Of a stretch of 64,000 bases of DNA, positions 13,220-22,328 are shown in pieces (positions within the stretch are counted from its first letter, which is position 1; each line of letters begins with the position of its first letter). The notes below the pieces were generated by a model that had not been told where the DNA came from, searched no databases, and saw only the letters and a program-made list of their open reading frames with translations. The stretch covers positions 682,001 to 746,000 of the forward strand of contig JAGKQI010000095.1 of assembly GCA_018806915.1 (NCBI GenBank). Direction: 5' to 3'. The translations under genes were made by a program, and so were the position numbers. Source of the DNA: Phytophthora colocasiae (taxonomy: Eukaryota; Oomycota; Peronosporomycetes; Peronosporales; Peronosporaceae).

Positions 13220-14102
13220 ATGGCCAGGCCAGTACGTCAGAGGTCCCGTGAACATAGTGTAGCTGTGACGCTCTCAAAACTTCCGGGGTTTCAAAGTCTC
13301 TGGTGTCCTGTCGCTCAGTCTGATTCCATCGGACTCAGAAATAGCCAACTGTCGTATCCCACAAACGGCCACATCCCGATTTCCTTTCTGACACACACCT
13401 CAGAAGAAGATCCAGCAACGATGGGTTCTCCATTGGCTCCTACTAGTGGCAACGCCTCGGGCACTGGGCCCGCTTCGGCATCCACGGCATCGCGAGGTGA
13501 TGATAGCGGCAATGCCGCGTCATCTGGAGGCAGCTCTAGCGCCCCAGCCTCACAGTCGAGCGCGTCCGCCGCCCCGAAGCAGGGCGTTGATGCTGCTGAC
13601 GGCGATGAGCACGTGAACATGCCGGACACATCTGTGGCTTCTGCCTCTGCGAATCCTCCTTCTGGCGTCGCAGTTTCGTTCCCCAGAGGGCCACATATCC
13701 TCTCTACCACCGAGGTAGACGATCTGTTTGGGCCCGGGCAACAACCGTTGGACGAAGAGAAGTCTAACGTCCCTTCCGACTGGGTGGATCCTGAGCCAAG
13801 ACCTGAGGGACAGCCCTTTCTGGTTGGTGTTCCAGCGCTCGCCGAGGATTTCCGTGTGGGCAACCACATCGCGAACATCCATGGTGGGCCTGGTGTACTG
13901 GTTGGCCTCGAAGGCTTCACACCGGCGGACATCTCGGAACTTGAGCGTGTTATCCCCGACTTCACCGAAAGTCAGATGCTCGTCCCTCACGTGGACAGCC
14001 GTAACAGGCTGAGTCTGGAGGCGCACATAGGGTCCGTTGATGTTCTCCGGGAATTGGAGGCAATCCTCCTGCACCTCCCTCATCAGCGTCTCGCCGAGCG
14101 GG
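13220..14102 (+). pseudogene. E2 aORF, 5' part (interrupted by NE)
   Basis: Starts at ATG 13220 (MARPVRQRSR), 55 bp from the 3' LTR, antisense to gag-pol. It encodes the Ser/Ala/Gly-rich N terminus and the conserved block with PHILSTTEVDDLF, GNHIANIHGGPGVLVG and ERVIPDF. Near 14000 it keeps the segment SRNRLSLEAHIGSVD, which E5 has lost through a small deletion. The frame is open up to the NE insertion at 14103 after ...HQRLAERV. It continues at 22329. Confidence 0.8.
14098..14102. repeat. NE target-site duplication, left copy (GCGGG)
   Basis: GCGGG here and at 22329-22333 flank NE. The uninterrupted site is visible in E5 on the minus strand near 60430. Confidence 0.92.
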
Positions 14103-14561
14103 TGTAACGGGGTTACACGTACAAGTGGTTGTACCACTTGTAACTCTAACAGTTAGGATAACTGTTAGAGGTTGGAAATGGGCCTCAGACTTGGTGTGCT
14201 GTACACACCAAAGGATACATGGGCGAACCACATTATTGGATGGTTCGTGTGCATTTGTGCATATTATTGGTAGAAAGTAACGGATTTCTACCAATCACTG
14301 AGCAGAGTTTCTGCCAACCACACGTTGGCAGACCCTTTAGAAATAGATAACAAACAGTTTTAGGAGGTCCATAATTGGCTTATGCCAAATTCAATAACAG
14401 TTCTCATTTTACGGTATTTTGCAGTTTAATTTAGTTATATTTGATTTAATTATACTTATTTAAATAAGTATACTTAAATTAAGTTTATTCTAATTGCACG
14501 CTTCCTCATACACGTAAGCGCACGTGTACGCCACCTAATAGGTCTAGGTAGACCCATTACA
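14103..14561 (+). repeat. NE 5' LTR
   Basis: 459 bp, TGTAAC to TTACA. It consists largely of consecutive hairpins, for example arms TACAAGTGG/CCACTTGTA, CTCTAACAGTT/AACTGTTAGAG, TTGGTAGAAA/TTTCTACCAA and TCTGCCAAC/GTTGGCAGA. It also holds the 20-bp palindrome ATACTTATTTAAATAAGTAT. Confidence 0.95.
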
Positions 14562-14563
14562 CC

Positions 14564-14582
14564 TGGTAGCACTTTGTAGTCC
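14564..14582 (+). other. NE candidate primer-binding site
   Basis: TGGTAGCACTTTGTAGTCC begins two bases after the LTR. TGG is the expected complement of a tRNA CCA end. I cannot assign the tRNA. Confidence 0.5.
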
Positions 14583-14610
14583 GTCCCACGACCGACTGCT
14601 GTTCGTTCGT

Positions 14611-15598
14611 ATGGAGTCATACGAACGCGGGGTAGAGAACTCCCCAATGGATGAGGGATCCGCTGGGACCCCTCACATGTCCGTGACGCGCACGGACTGT
14701 GCCCACCTGTCAGATCCAGAGTGGGAAGCTCTCCAAAGACTTTCACAAGTCATTGGAGAGGCAGCGGTAGCGACGATGCTTCGTACGCTATCGCCGACAG
14801 AGCAACACGGTGTTGCTCTGGGGTACATTGTTAAGGAGCAACGAGATGTTGCTGCCTCGGTGGCTTCCCCTAAGCCACGCGTGGAGTCGTTGAAACTCCA
14901 CGTGAGTACCTACACGGGGAAGGAGGACGAGACCCTCCTTCGTTGGCTTGTCGAACTTGACACAGCCGTTGCGGCTCGACGTATCGTCGATCCGATGTCG
15001 AAGGTCGCGTTCGCCATGTCATGTCTTGGCGGACGTGCGAGGAGTTGGGCCTATGGGCGCCGACTCTCGGATCCTACGTGCTTCAGCACGTATGAGGTGT
15101 TCAAGGAGGAACTCAAACTTGCGTTTGAGCCTCCGAAGAACGAGTTCAGATCGAGAGCGGAGTTTCTCGATCTGCAGCAGGGCAAGGATGATGTTCACAC
15201 CTTTGCCCAGCGTGCTCGATACTTGGTATCGAACATAGTGGCCAACCCGATCGACGAGGCGACCAAGGTCGTCACGTTCATGAAGGGACTAAGAGATGGT
15301 CCCGTCAAGACGTATCTCTTCCGAGAGTATTCGGATACTCTCGAAAGAGGCGATCAGCCTTGCAATGCAAGAGGAGTTTAGCCGGCGTCAAGCTAAACTC
15401 CATGCGAACGCGCCGAAGCCGGCGCGTCCTGTTGTGAAGACGGGAGGTCCGGAACCTATGGACCTCTCGAGTGCTACGACTGCTGGTCAACAGCAGCGTA
15501 GGAACAGCAAGGTTCGATGTTACAAGTGTAGTAACATCGGTCACTATGCACGCGAGTGCACAGCGGGCGGGCGTTCAAAAAACGCCAAGGACCAGTAG
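14611..15598 (+). pseudogene. gag: NE gag (capsid-like domain and CCHC knuckle), one frameshift
   Basis: Starts at ATG 14611 and ends at TAG 15596-15598. A retrotransposon gag-type capsid region (about residues 90-250: LLRWLVELD, ARSWAY, FKEELKLAF, TFMKGLRDG) is followed by a zinc knuckle CYKCSNIGHYAREC (about 15519-15560). An extra A in TCGAAAGAGG (15341-15350) shifts the frame, giving a stop soon after. Without that base the two parts join as one protein of about 330 residues. With almost identical LTRs, this could be a recent mutation or an assembly error. Most of the coding sequence also folds into short hairpins; the knuckle codons carry CGATGTTAC/GTAACATCG. Confidence 0.85.
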
Positions 15599-15618
15599 GC
15601 GCGGGGCGTCATACTGGT
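15577..15618 (+). promoter_or_regulatory. NE -1 ribosomal frameshift signal (gag to protease)
   Basis: The canonical slippery heptamer AAAAAAC (15577-15583) sits in gag's frame as A-AAA-AAC. A 7-nt spacer follows, then a hairpin with arms ACCAGTA (15591-15597) and TACTGGT (15612-15618). The gag stop TAG lies at the base of the loop. A -1 slip leads directly into the open protease frame. Confidence 0.75.
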
Positions 15619-16257
15619 GATGCAGTCTCGCGTGTCGAGCTTGGACACGCGACGATGAGGACTGCTGCCCCCAGCGAGAAGGTTTCTCGCTGTAAGCTGC
15701 AAGATGACAAGTCAGACCTTGTCATCCTGAACGTGATGTCGAAGAGAGTGAACTCTCTTCGTGCCCTAGTGGACTCGGGCGCGTCGAACAACTTTGTTCG
15801 ACAAGGAAGTCTTCGAAGGCTTGACTTCGAGGAGGCCGACACGCCTCGCGGCGTGTTGGAGGTGCGGTTGGCAACAGGTGCCACCGTGAGGACTGAGAAG
15901 CGCGTAGTCCGTGTGCGCTTCTCTTACAAACGAAGGACGTTTGTAGAAGATCTTATCGTCTTGGATCTAGACGATAAGTTCGACTTGGTATTAGGCATGC
16001 CGTGGCTTGCACGACATGACCCGGTGATCAACTGGGAGAAGCGTACACTCGTACGCTTCAACAACACATGCACAACAGAGAGCGATGGCCCTGTCAGTGC
16101 TGCACATGCACCGGCCGGTGCATGTGGATCCCCAGTTGAGGCAGCAGCGGCCGCCGCTGCCTCCGATCGCCGCCGGCGACCATCAACGACTCCGAGAGTC
16201 GTTGAAGAAAATGTGTGTCGACTCAGAAATCTGAGCCGAAGGGTCGCGGTCACATGA
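15577..16257 (+). CDS. pro: NE protease region (pro), 5' part of pol
   Basis: Entered by -1 frameshifting, so a start codon is not needed. A retropepsin-like aspartic protease shows the active-site motif LVDSGASNNF (about 15766-15795), with the flap and C-terminal motif DLVLGMPWL near 15985. The frame closes at TGA 16255-16257, and the downstream linker is read in another frame (from 16206). I see no canonical slippery site at this second shift, so this copy is probably mutated here. Confidence 0.8.
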   Translation, partial: KKRQGPVGAGRHTGDAVSRVELGHATMRTAAPSEKVSRCKLQDDKSDLVILNVMSKRVNSLRALVDSGASNNFVRQGSLRRLDFEEADTPRGVLEVRLATGATVRTEKRVVRVRFSYKRRTFVEDLIVLDLDDKFDLVLGMPWLARHDPVINWEKRTLVRFNNTCTTESDGPVSAAHAPAGACGSPVEAAAAAAASDRRRRPSTTPRVVEENVCRLRNLSRRVAVT

Positions 16258-16338
16258 GTGATGGTCAGGTGAATGTGAATCACCTGACGCATAAACATCT
16301 GAATGATGTTTGTCACATGAGTGATGGTCAGGTGAATC
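16251..16338 (+). repeat. 24-bp direct repeat pair in NE pol linker
   Basis: CACATGAGTGATGGTCAGGT and the next four bases occur at about 16251 and 16315, encoding HMSDGQVN twice. The copies are 64 bp apart and end in hairpin-forming bases. Confidence 0.8.
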
Positions 16339-16427
16339 GCATTCACCTGAAAGAAAGTAAAATACCGGTATTACCGGTATCCTTGGAGGTACTTCAAGCC
16401 CCCAAGGGTCGCGCCGACGACGTCGCG

Positions 16428-16690
16428 TCAACTCTGGGAGTTGACGAAGCAAATAATATTCGGGGAACCGAAAGGCGTGCGTCAGCTCTGGGAGCTGACG
16501 CCACTGGCGCTTCGCTGCTAGTTCCGGGAACTAGCGATCGTACATCCGCTCTGGGAACGGATGATATGTGTATAAGCGAACACTCGCTAGCGCAGGAAGC
16601 TAGCGAGAGCACGTCGACTCCGGGAGTCGACGATGCGGTTGCTTCATCCGCTCCGGGAGCGGATGGAGGCGCAGCGGTTCAGGGAATCGA
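16428..16690 (+). repeat. Array of hairpins with a CYGGGA-type loop in NE linker
   Basis: Successive inverted repeats share a central CTGGGA or CCGGGA: TCAACT/AGTTGA, TCAGCT/AGCTGA, CTAGTT/AACTAG, CATCCG/CGGATG, GTCGACT/AGTCGAC, CATCCGCT/AGCGGATG. Between them lies GCTAGC/GCTAGC. In frame they encode a degenerate ALGAD/TPGVD repeat. The arms vary while the loop and spacing stay alike. Confidence 0.8.
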
Positions 16691-19600
16691 CTGCGCGGCA
16701 GGAGGTGCTGGCGGTTGCAAACGCCCAGCACCCGAACAACCTGCGTGCTCACGTGCAGCAGCGCTGCACGCGATGAGCGGCACTCAAGCCGGGCTTGATA
16801 GTGCGAGTCAGCGGAAGGAATCCGCTGACGATAGCGATAACGTCCCGTCCAAGGTGCGATGCCTTGGACGTGGAGCACCTGGAGCCGAGCTCCATGGTAG
16901 ATCTTCGCGGCGCAAGCTCAGGGAGCTGCGCGAGTCTCAGTCCGGGACTGAGACGGGTGTATCTGCAGTGCAGACAGAGTGTCGAGACGTTGAACGTCTT
17001 GACACGTACTGGTACTGGGTTACAGTACCAGAGGATGCGGTTGGAGAATCCGCCGACGAGTGCGTCGGCGTTGACCGCACTTCCAACGATGAGTTGGAAG
17101 CGCTTCGCGCGAGACTTGTACGATGGACGCATCGAACAAATTTGCATTCTCTCGGATATCGAGAGAGTGGATCGCGAAGCCGAAGAGCTGAAGCAGCTCG
17201 TCGTCGATGGGATCACTGGGGGTGATGACTCCCTCAGTGCGAAGACTAAGAAGCAGCGCTTCGAAGAGCAGAGTTGGGACTCGTTGAGGTCGAGTCCCTA
17301 CTACGAAGTTCTGCGGGAGTACAAGGATGTACTCCCGGACGAGATTCCTTCGGAGCTTCCGAAGGACAAGGGCGTACAGCACGAGATTGATCTCGTGCCG
17401 GGCACGAAGTACTGTGTTACACGGCAGTGGCCACTGCCGCGTGAACAAGTGCAAGCGATCGACGACTTCTTTGAAAGTCGTCGTCTTGCAGGTCAAGTGC
17501 GGGAGTCAAAGTCCCCGCACAGTGCTCCAACGTTCTGTGTGAAGAAACCACAGGGCTGGCGCATCGTTCATGCGTATAACAAGCTGAACGATGCGACGAT
17601 ACCGGCGCAGACGCCGATACCGCGAAAAGATGTTATCATCGATTCGATGGCCTTGAGCACTATCTTCAGTGCTCTAGACCTGCGTGATGGATTCTATCAA
17701 ATCCTCATGCGTGAGAGGGACATCCCTCTCACAGCGGTAAGCACTCCAAGCGGTATGCTTTGGGAGTGGCTCGTCATGCCACAGGGGCTTGAGAACGCCC
17801 CTGCGACGTTCAATAGATGCGTGACACATCTATTGCGCTCGGTGCGCGACTTCGCACCGAGCTACTTCGACGACGTGTTCGTCCACAGCCGGGCTGTGAA
17901 CGGGAAGACGGACATTGAGATGCACAAGGTGCATCTCCGGAAGCTGCTAGAGCTTATGAGGAAACATAAGCTCTATGCGAACCTGAAGAAGTGTATCTTC
18001 GGGGCGAGCGAGATACCCGTGCTGGGGTGTCTCGTGGGGAAAGACGGCGTACGCCCTGACCCAGAGAAGGTCAGAGTGATCAATGAATGGCCCACGCCAT
18101 CCAATGTGAAGGAACTGAGGCAGTTCCTTGGGCTTGCCACGTACTTGTGCAAGTACGTGGAGAACTATGCGGGCAAGATTCGCCCGTTGTCACAGCTTCT
18201 TAAGAAAGAAGCTGAGTGGATTTGGACGACCGAGTGCGAGGAGGCATTCGGTGCAGTCAAGCAGGGCTTGACTGAAGCGCCGATCTTGGCCGTGGCGGAC
18301 CAAGATCGTCCATTCCACGTAGTGTGCGATGCATCCGACTTTGCAATCGGATGTGCATTGATGCAACACGATCACGAAGGGCGTGATCGTGTAGTCTATT
18401 ATCAATCGCGTCAGCTGAAGCCAGCTGAGCGTAATTATCCCGTACATGACAAGGAGCTCCTTGCCATGAAGTATGCACTCGCAAAGTTCCGAGTGTATCT
18501 ACTTGGGAGTAGACCATTCGTGGTCTATACAGACCACGCATCATTGCGTACGGCGATTAAGTCGCCGCACATCTCGCAACGTATGGCGAGATGGTTGTCC
18601 TTCTTCACGGAGTACAACTTCCGGGTGGAGTACAAACCCGGAAGACTCAATGTAGTGGCCGACGCGTTATCGCGTCGACCTGACTATGCGGAGACGGTCG
18701 ACGCCAACGCTGTTGGCGTCGTGAGGACAAGTGTGCCGTCGTCAACGTTGATTGACGACGTGAAGAACGCGTATGCAAGGGATGCAGACGCGAAGGGGCT
18801 GCTGGAGTTCCTCGCAGCACCTTCCGACGTGGCACGTCGGAAGCTAACCCCTCATCTTCGAGCTCGTGTACACCGCTATCGTGTACACGAAGGCCTACTG
18901 TTGTACAGTGCAGTAGACGACAATGCGGATCGCATTGTCGTTCCGAATGATCATGACCTCCGGTTGAGGATCATGTTCGAGTATCACGATGCCCCCACGG
19001 CAGGGCATCCGGGTCGTGAGAAGACATACACTCTTCTTACGCGTGACTTCTACTGGCACCACCAGTACAAGTGGGTGCGCAAGTACGTACGCGCTTGCGA
19101 GGTTTGTCAACGCGTGAAGCCTGCGCAGTTCTCGCAGGCTCCTCTTCAATCACTACCGACTCCGTCGGAGTGTTGGCAGTCCATGTCCATGGACTTTGTC
19201 TTCGGTCTTCCGCCTGACAGCAAGCGGAGGACGGGCATCGTTGTCTTTGTGGACAGATTCAGCAAGATGGTTCATCTTGCTGACGTCCCGGCTACTGTTA
19301 CAGCCGCGCAGACTGCGCGACTGTTTGTTGACATGGTGTTCAAACACCATGGCATGCCGCTCGACATTGTGTCGGACCGTGATCCACGCTTCACAGCGCG
19401 GTTCTGGCAAGAAGTGTTTACACTTCTTGGTTCACAGTTATCAATGTCGACTGCGGATCATCCGCAGACGGACGGACAGACCGAACGTGTCAACCGTGTA
19501 TTGGGTGACACGTTGAAGAGCTACGCTCACTCGTTCCCGCATTGGAGCGAGTGCTTGCCGATGGCAGAGTTTGCCATCAACAACTCGGTGCATGCCTCGA

Positions 19601-20224
19601 CAGGGCATACACCGTTCTACGTGAACGCCATGAGGCATCCACGATTGCCGAGCATGCTCGGCGGGGTAGCTTCCTCCTTAAGTGGGGGAGGATCTACGGT
19701 TGCGTCCGAACAACCGCAGAATGCAACTGATAGCAGCACACTATCAGCTGCGGTGACGCGTGCGACGTCTCGTTCGAGCAGGAACGAGCGCGCGATGTCT
19801 GTGCCGGGCACAGACATAAGAGATGATAGCGAGCAGGCAGGGCCTGCTGCTGACAAGGGCGACAAGCTGAAAGGATTCAGCTCGGGTGCGCTAGACTTTG
19901 TCCAGCGAAGACAAGCCGTCATACGGTTTGTCCAGGATGCTATCGCAGCTTCTGTCGATCGACAGAAGCTGAACGCTGATACTGTTGGTAGAGGCAACAC
20001 AAATGAATTCGACAAGGGTTCATTAGTTTTGTTAGCTACACAAAACCTACCTAGACATGCAGTGTCTGACTTTGGAGCAAGCAAGCTTGCTCCAAGATTC
20101 ATTGGGCCGTTCAAAGTACTTGAACGGCATGGTAACGCGTACAGGCTGGACATACCGTCCAGCATGAGGCTCCACCCGACCTTCTACGTCGGGCGGTTGA
20201 AGCCGTACGTGCAGCACGGACTAC

Positions 20225-21768
20225 CTAAGGCTGGTAGTCCGACTGAGGAGTGCGAGAGGTCTGGAAGGCCTTCTCGAGACCGTCGACACGGTCGATCAAT
20301 CGGTTCACTCTCGTCCCAAGACCGGACGAGAGGTTCGAGGCAGTCTGAGCTGCCTCGCAGACCTCAGCACGGAGGACACGAACCTCCTGCTTCAGAGCAG
20401 CTATCTCAGCGCTCTGTGTCTGCTCCAGCGCAGCAACTCGATCGTGCAGGGCACGATCGTCATGGTCATAGCGTTGACCATGCGGAGGAGTGTTCCCACC
20501 CTCCGCCGCCGTTGCGCGACGCGCGTGGAGCGATCCGCTGGATTGTTGAGCGGATTGTGGCTCATAAGAGAACGAACTCTCAAGGGGTTCGTTTTCGTAT
20601 TCGTTGGAGAGGATTTCCTCCCCATCGAGATACATGGGAGCCGCGGAACGTCCTGATGGAGGACGTTCCGGAAATGGTGAGGGCGTACGAAGCCCACCAT
20701 AACTTGCAGGGTTAAACCCTGCACGAGGAGTGCTGCGGTCAGCCACAGCACTCGGAGCTTCGCGTGGCACAATACGACCACGGAGCTCCTTGATGTGATC
20801 GGGTACACGGACGACCGTGTACCCCAGGAGATCACTTTCGGTAAGGCGTGTTGCCAAGGGTGGGCAACACGGACAGGGTGTGCCAAAAGGAACGGCACAT
20901 GGGATCCCCGCTTCCATGGACTGATCATGGAGGCGTTCACACTTACCACGTGTAGTGTAAGTGTAGTAGCGATCGCGAGCCCCAGCAACGCGATCGCGAT
21001 ACGCCTTCGGGTCTTTGTTGAAGTTATCAACAAAGGCATTCCACGACTGACAAAGTGCCTGCCACTCTGGCACTTTGCTCTTGCGCGAAGTCTTCTTCGC
21101 TGCATAGTATCGGAGTCATGGAAGAGCCCGATATAGTAGTCGCGTCTTTGAGTCTCGGACTCAAAGACAACCTTAGCGGCGACGTCGTCGTCGTTGATAC
21201 TGTTGCATGAGTACAACAGTATCGGATTCGGTGGTGAACTAGCACCGAACCGGTCATGGATTTCTGCCTCAGTAGGCATCCATGGTGTGCGCACTGGCGG
21301 ATCAGTGCGCGGGGCAGTGAGCGCCCTTGACATGGGGGACGCTTCATCATCACTGCGCGGACGCTTCGAGCTTGAAGCGTCCGAGGCCTCATCACGAGGT
21401 CGTCGAGATCCCACGGGTGGGTCTGACGTGTCTTCAGACGAAGACACGGGAGCGGGAGCCTTGACATCAACCTCCCCCTCCTCGACATCCTCCTCGTAGT
21501 CGAGGATGTCTCCGTAGTCCTCTCCAAAGAGTTCTTTGAGAGGGAGAGCAGGATTCTTAATCTCTGCTAGAGAAGAAGACTTCTTCTTCTTCTCATGCTT
21601 CTCCTTATGGAGAGCATGGTACTTGATGACAGAGAGCTTCTCTGTCGGACCGCTGGAAGCAGCAGTGCTAGTGGGCACTGCTGAGGTCGTTGTTCCTGCT
21701 GCAGAGGCAGCAGGTGAGTCTTGCGCGTCCGCAGAAGCGGACGGAGACGTGGGCGTTGGCGAGTCCAT
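20225..21768 (-). pseudogene. NE antisense accessory ORF, unknown function, one frameshift
   Basis: Starts at ATG 21768, 102 bp from the 3' LTR, and runs against pol to a stop at 20225, overlapping pol by about 490 bp on the opposite strand. About 515 codons in two frames meet near 21085. It has a Ser/Thr/Ala-rich N terminus, a Lys-rich patch (KEKHEKKKK), an acidic patch (DILDYEEDVEEGEVD), a basic SSKRPRSD and a middle region with PTEAEIHDRFG and DRYYTYTTRGKCERLHDQS. The C terminus is a clear heptad coiled coil (RVAALEQTQSAEIAALKQEV). I see no similarity to the E1/E2/E5 aORF except position and orientation. Confidence 0.65.
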
Positions 21769-21856
21769 TGCGAAATGAACTCGGATTTCTCTCGGGAACT
21801 TGACGGTCTTGTCAAGTTCTGTTGATTGACGTATCGAGACCGATACGTCGAATCTT

Positions 21857-21869
21857 AACGGGGGGATGG
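21857..21869 (+). other. NE polypurine tract
   Basis: AACGGGGGGATGG directly precedes the 3' LTR start TGTAAC at 21870. Confidence 0.85.
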
Positions 21870-22328
21870 TGTAACGGGGTTACACGTACAAGTGGTTGTA
21901 CCACTTGTAACTCTAACACTTAGGATAACTGTTAGAGGTTGGAAATGGGCCTCAGACTTGGTGTGCTGTACACACCAAAGGATACATGGGCGAACCACAT
22001 TATTGGATGGTTCGTGTGCATTTGTGCATATTATTGGTAGAAAGTAACGGATTTCTACCAATCACTGAGCAGAGTTTCTGCCAACCACACGTTGGCAGAC
22101 CCTTTAGAAATAGATAACAAACAGTTTTAGGAGGTCCATAATTGGCTTATGCCAAATTCAATAACAGTTCTCATTTTACGGTATTTTGCAGTTTAATTTA
22201 GTTATATTTGATTTAATTATACTTATTTAAATAAGTATACTTAAATTAAGTCTATTCTAATTGCACGCTTCCTCATACACGTAAGCGCACGTGTACGCCA
22301 CCTAATAGGTCTAGGTAGACCCATTACA
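21870..22328 (+). repeat. NE 3' LTR
   Basis: 459 bp, same length as the 5' LTR. I noted only two substitutions (near 21918 and 22252). One of them breaks a base pair in the CTCTAACAGTT hairpin. Confidence 0.95.

Larger units (their letters stand above)
16206..20715 (+). pseudogene. pol: NE pol: linker, RT, RNase H, integrase, chromodomain
   Basis: The linker (16206 to about 17110) is in one frame. RT to chromodomain (about 17110-20715) is in another, so one frameshift separates them. RT has LDLRDGFYQI, MPQGLENAP and the active site SYFDDVFVHS (17861-17890). RNase H is the usual single Ty3 type, with CDASDF, the NYPVHDKELLA segment and TDHASL intact. Integrase has the HH-CC finger (CEVCQ) and D, D, E in SMDFV, SDRDPRF and DGQTERVN. 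The C terminus is a chromodomain (IRWIVERIVAHK to WEPRNVL, about 20520-20700), a domain known to guide integration to particular chromatin. The last 490 bp overlap the antisense ORF. Confidence 0.9.
14103..22328 (+). mobile_element. NE: young chromodomain Ty3/Gypsy element inserted in E2 aORF
   Basis: 8226 bp with two 459-bp LTRs that differ at about two positions, flanked by GCGGG. Order: LTR, primer site, gag, PR, RT, one RNase H, IN, chromodomain, a convergent antisense ORF, polypurine tract, LTR. The whole element is densely tiled with short inverted repeats (see findings). It is unrelated to E1/E2/E5 beyond general Ty3/Gypsy homology: it has a single RNase H and an FDD rather than IDD active site. 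Confidence 0.95.

Noticed and set aside
16201..16257. A second programmed frameshift between NE protease and the pol linker
   Set aside because: No X-XXY-YYZ heptamer lies in the protease frame in the overlap; a mutation or sequence error is more likely.
21027..21527. Additional minus-strand ORF in NE
   Set aside because: Overlaps the better-supported antisense ORF in another frame and has low-complexity basic composition.
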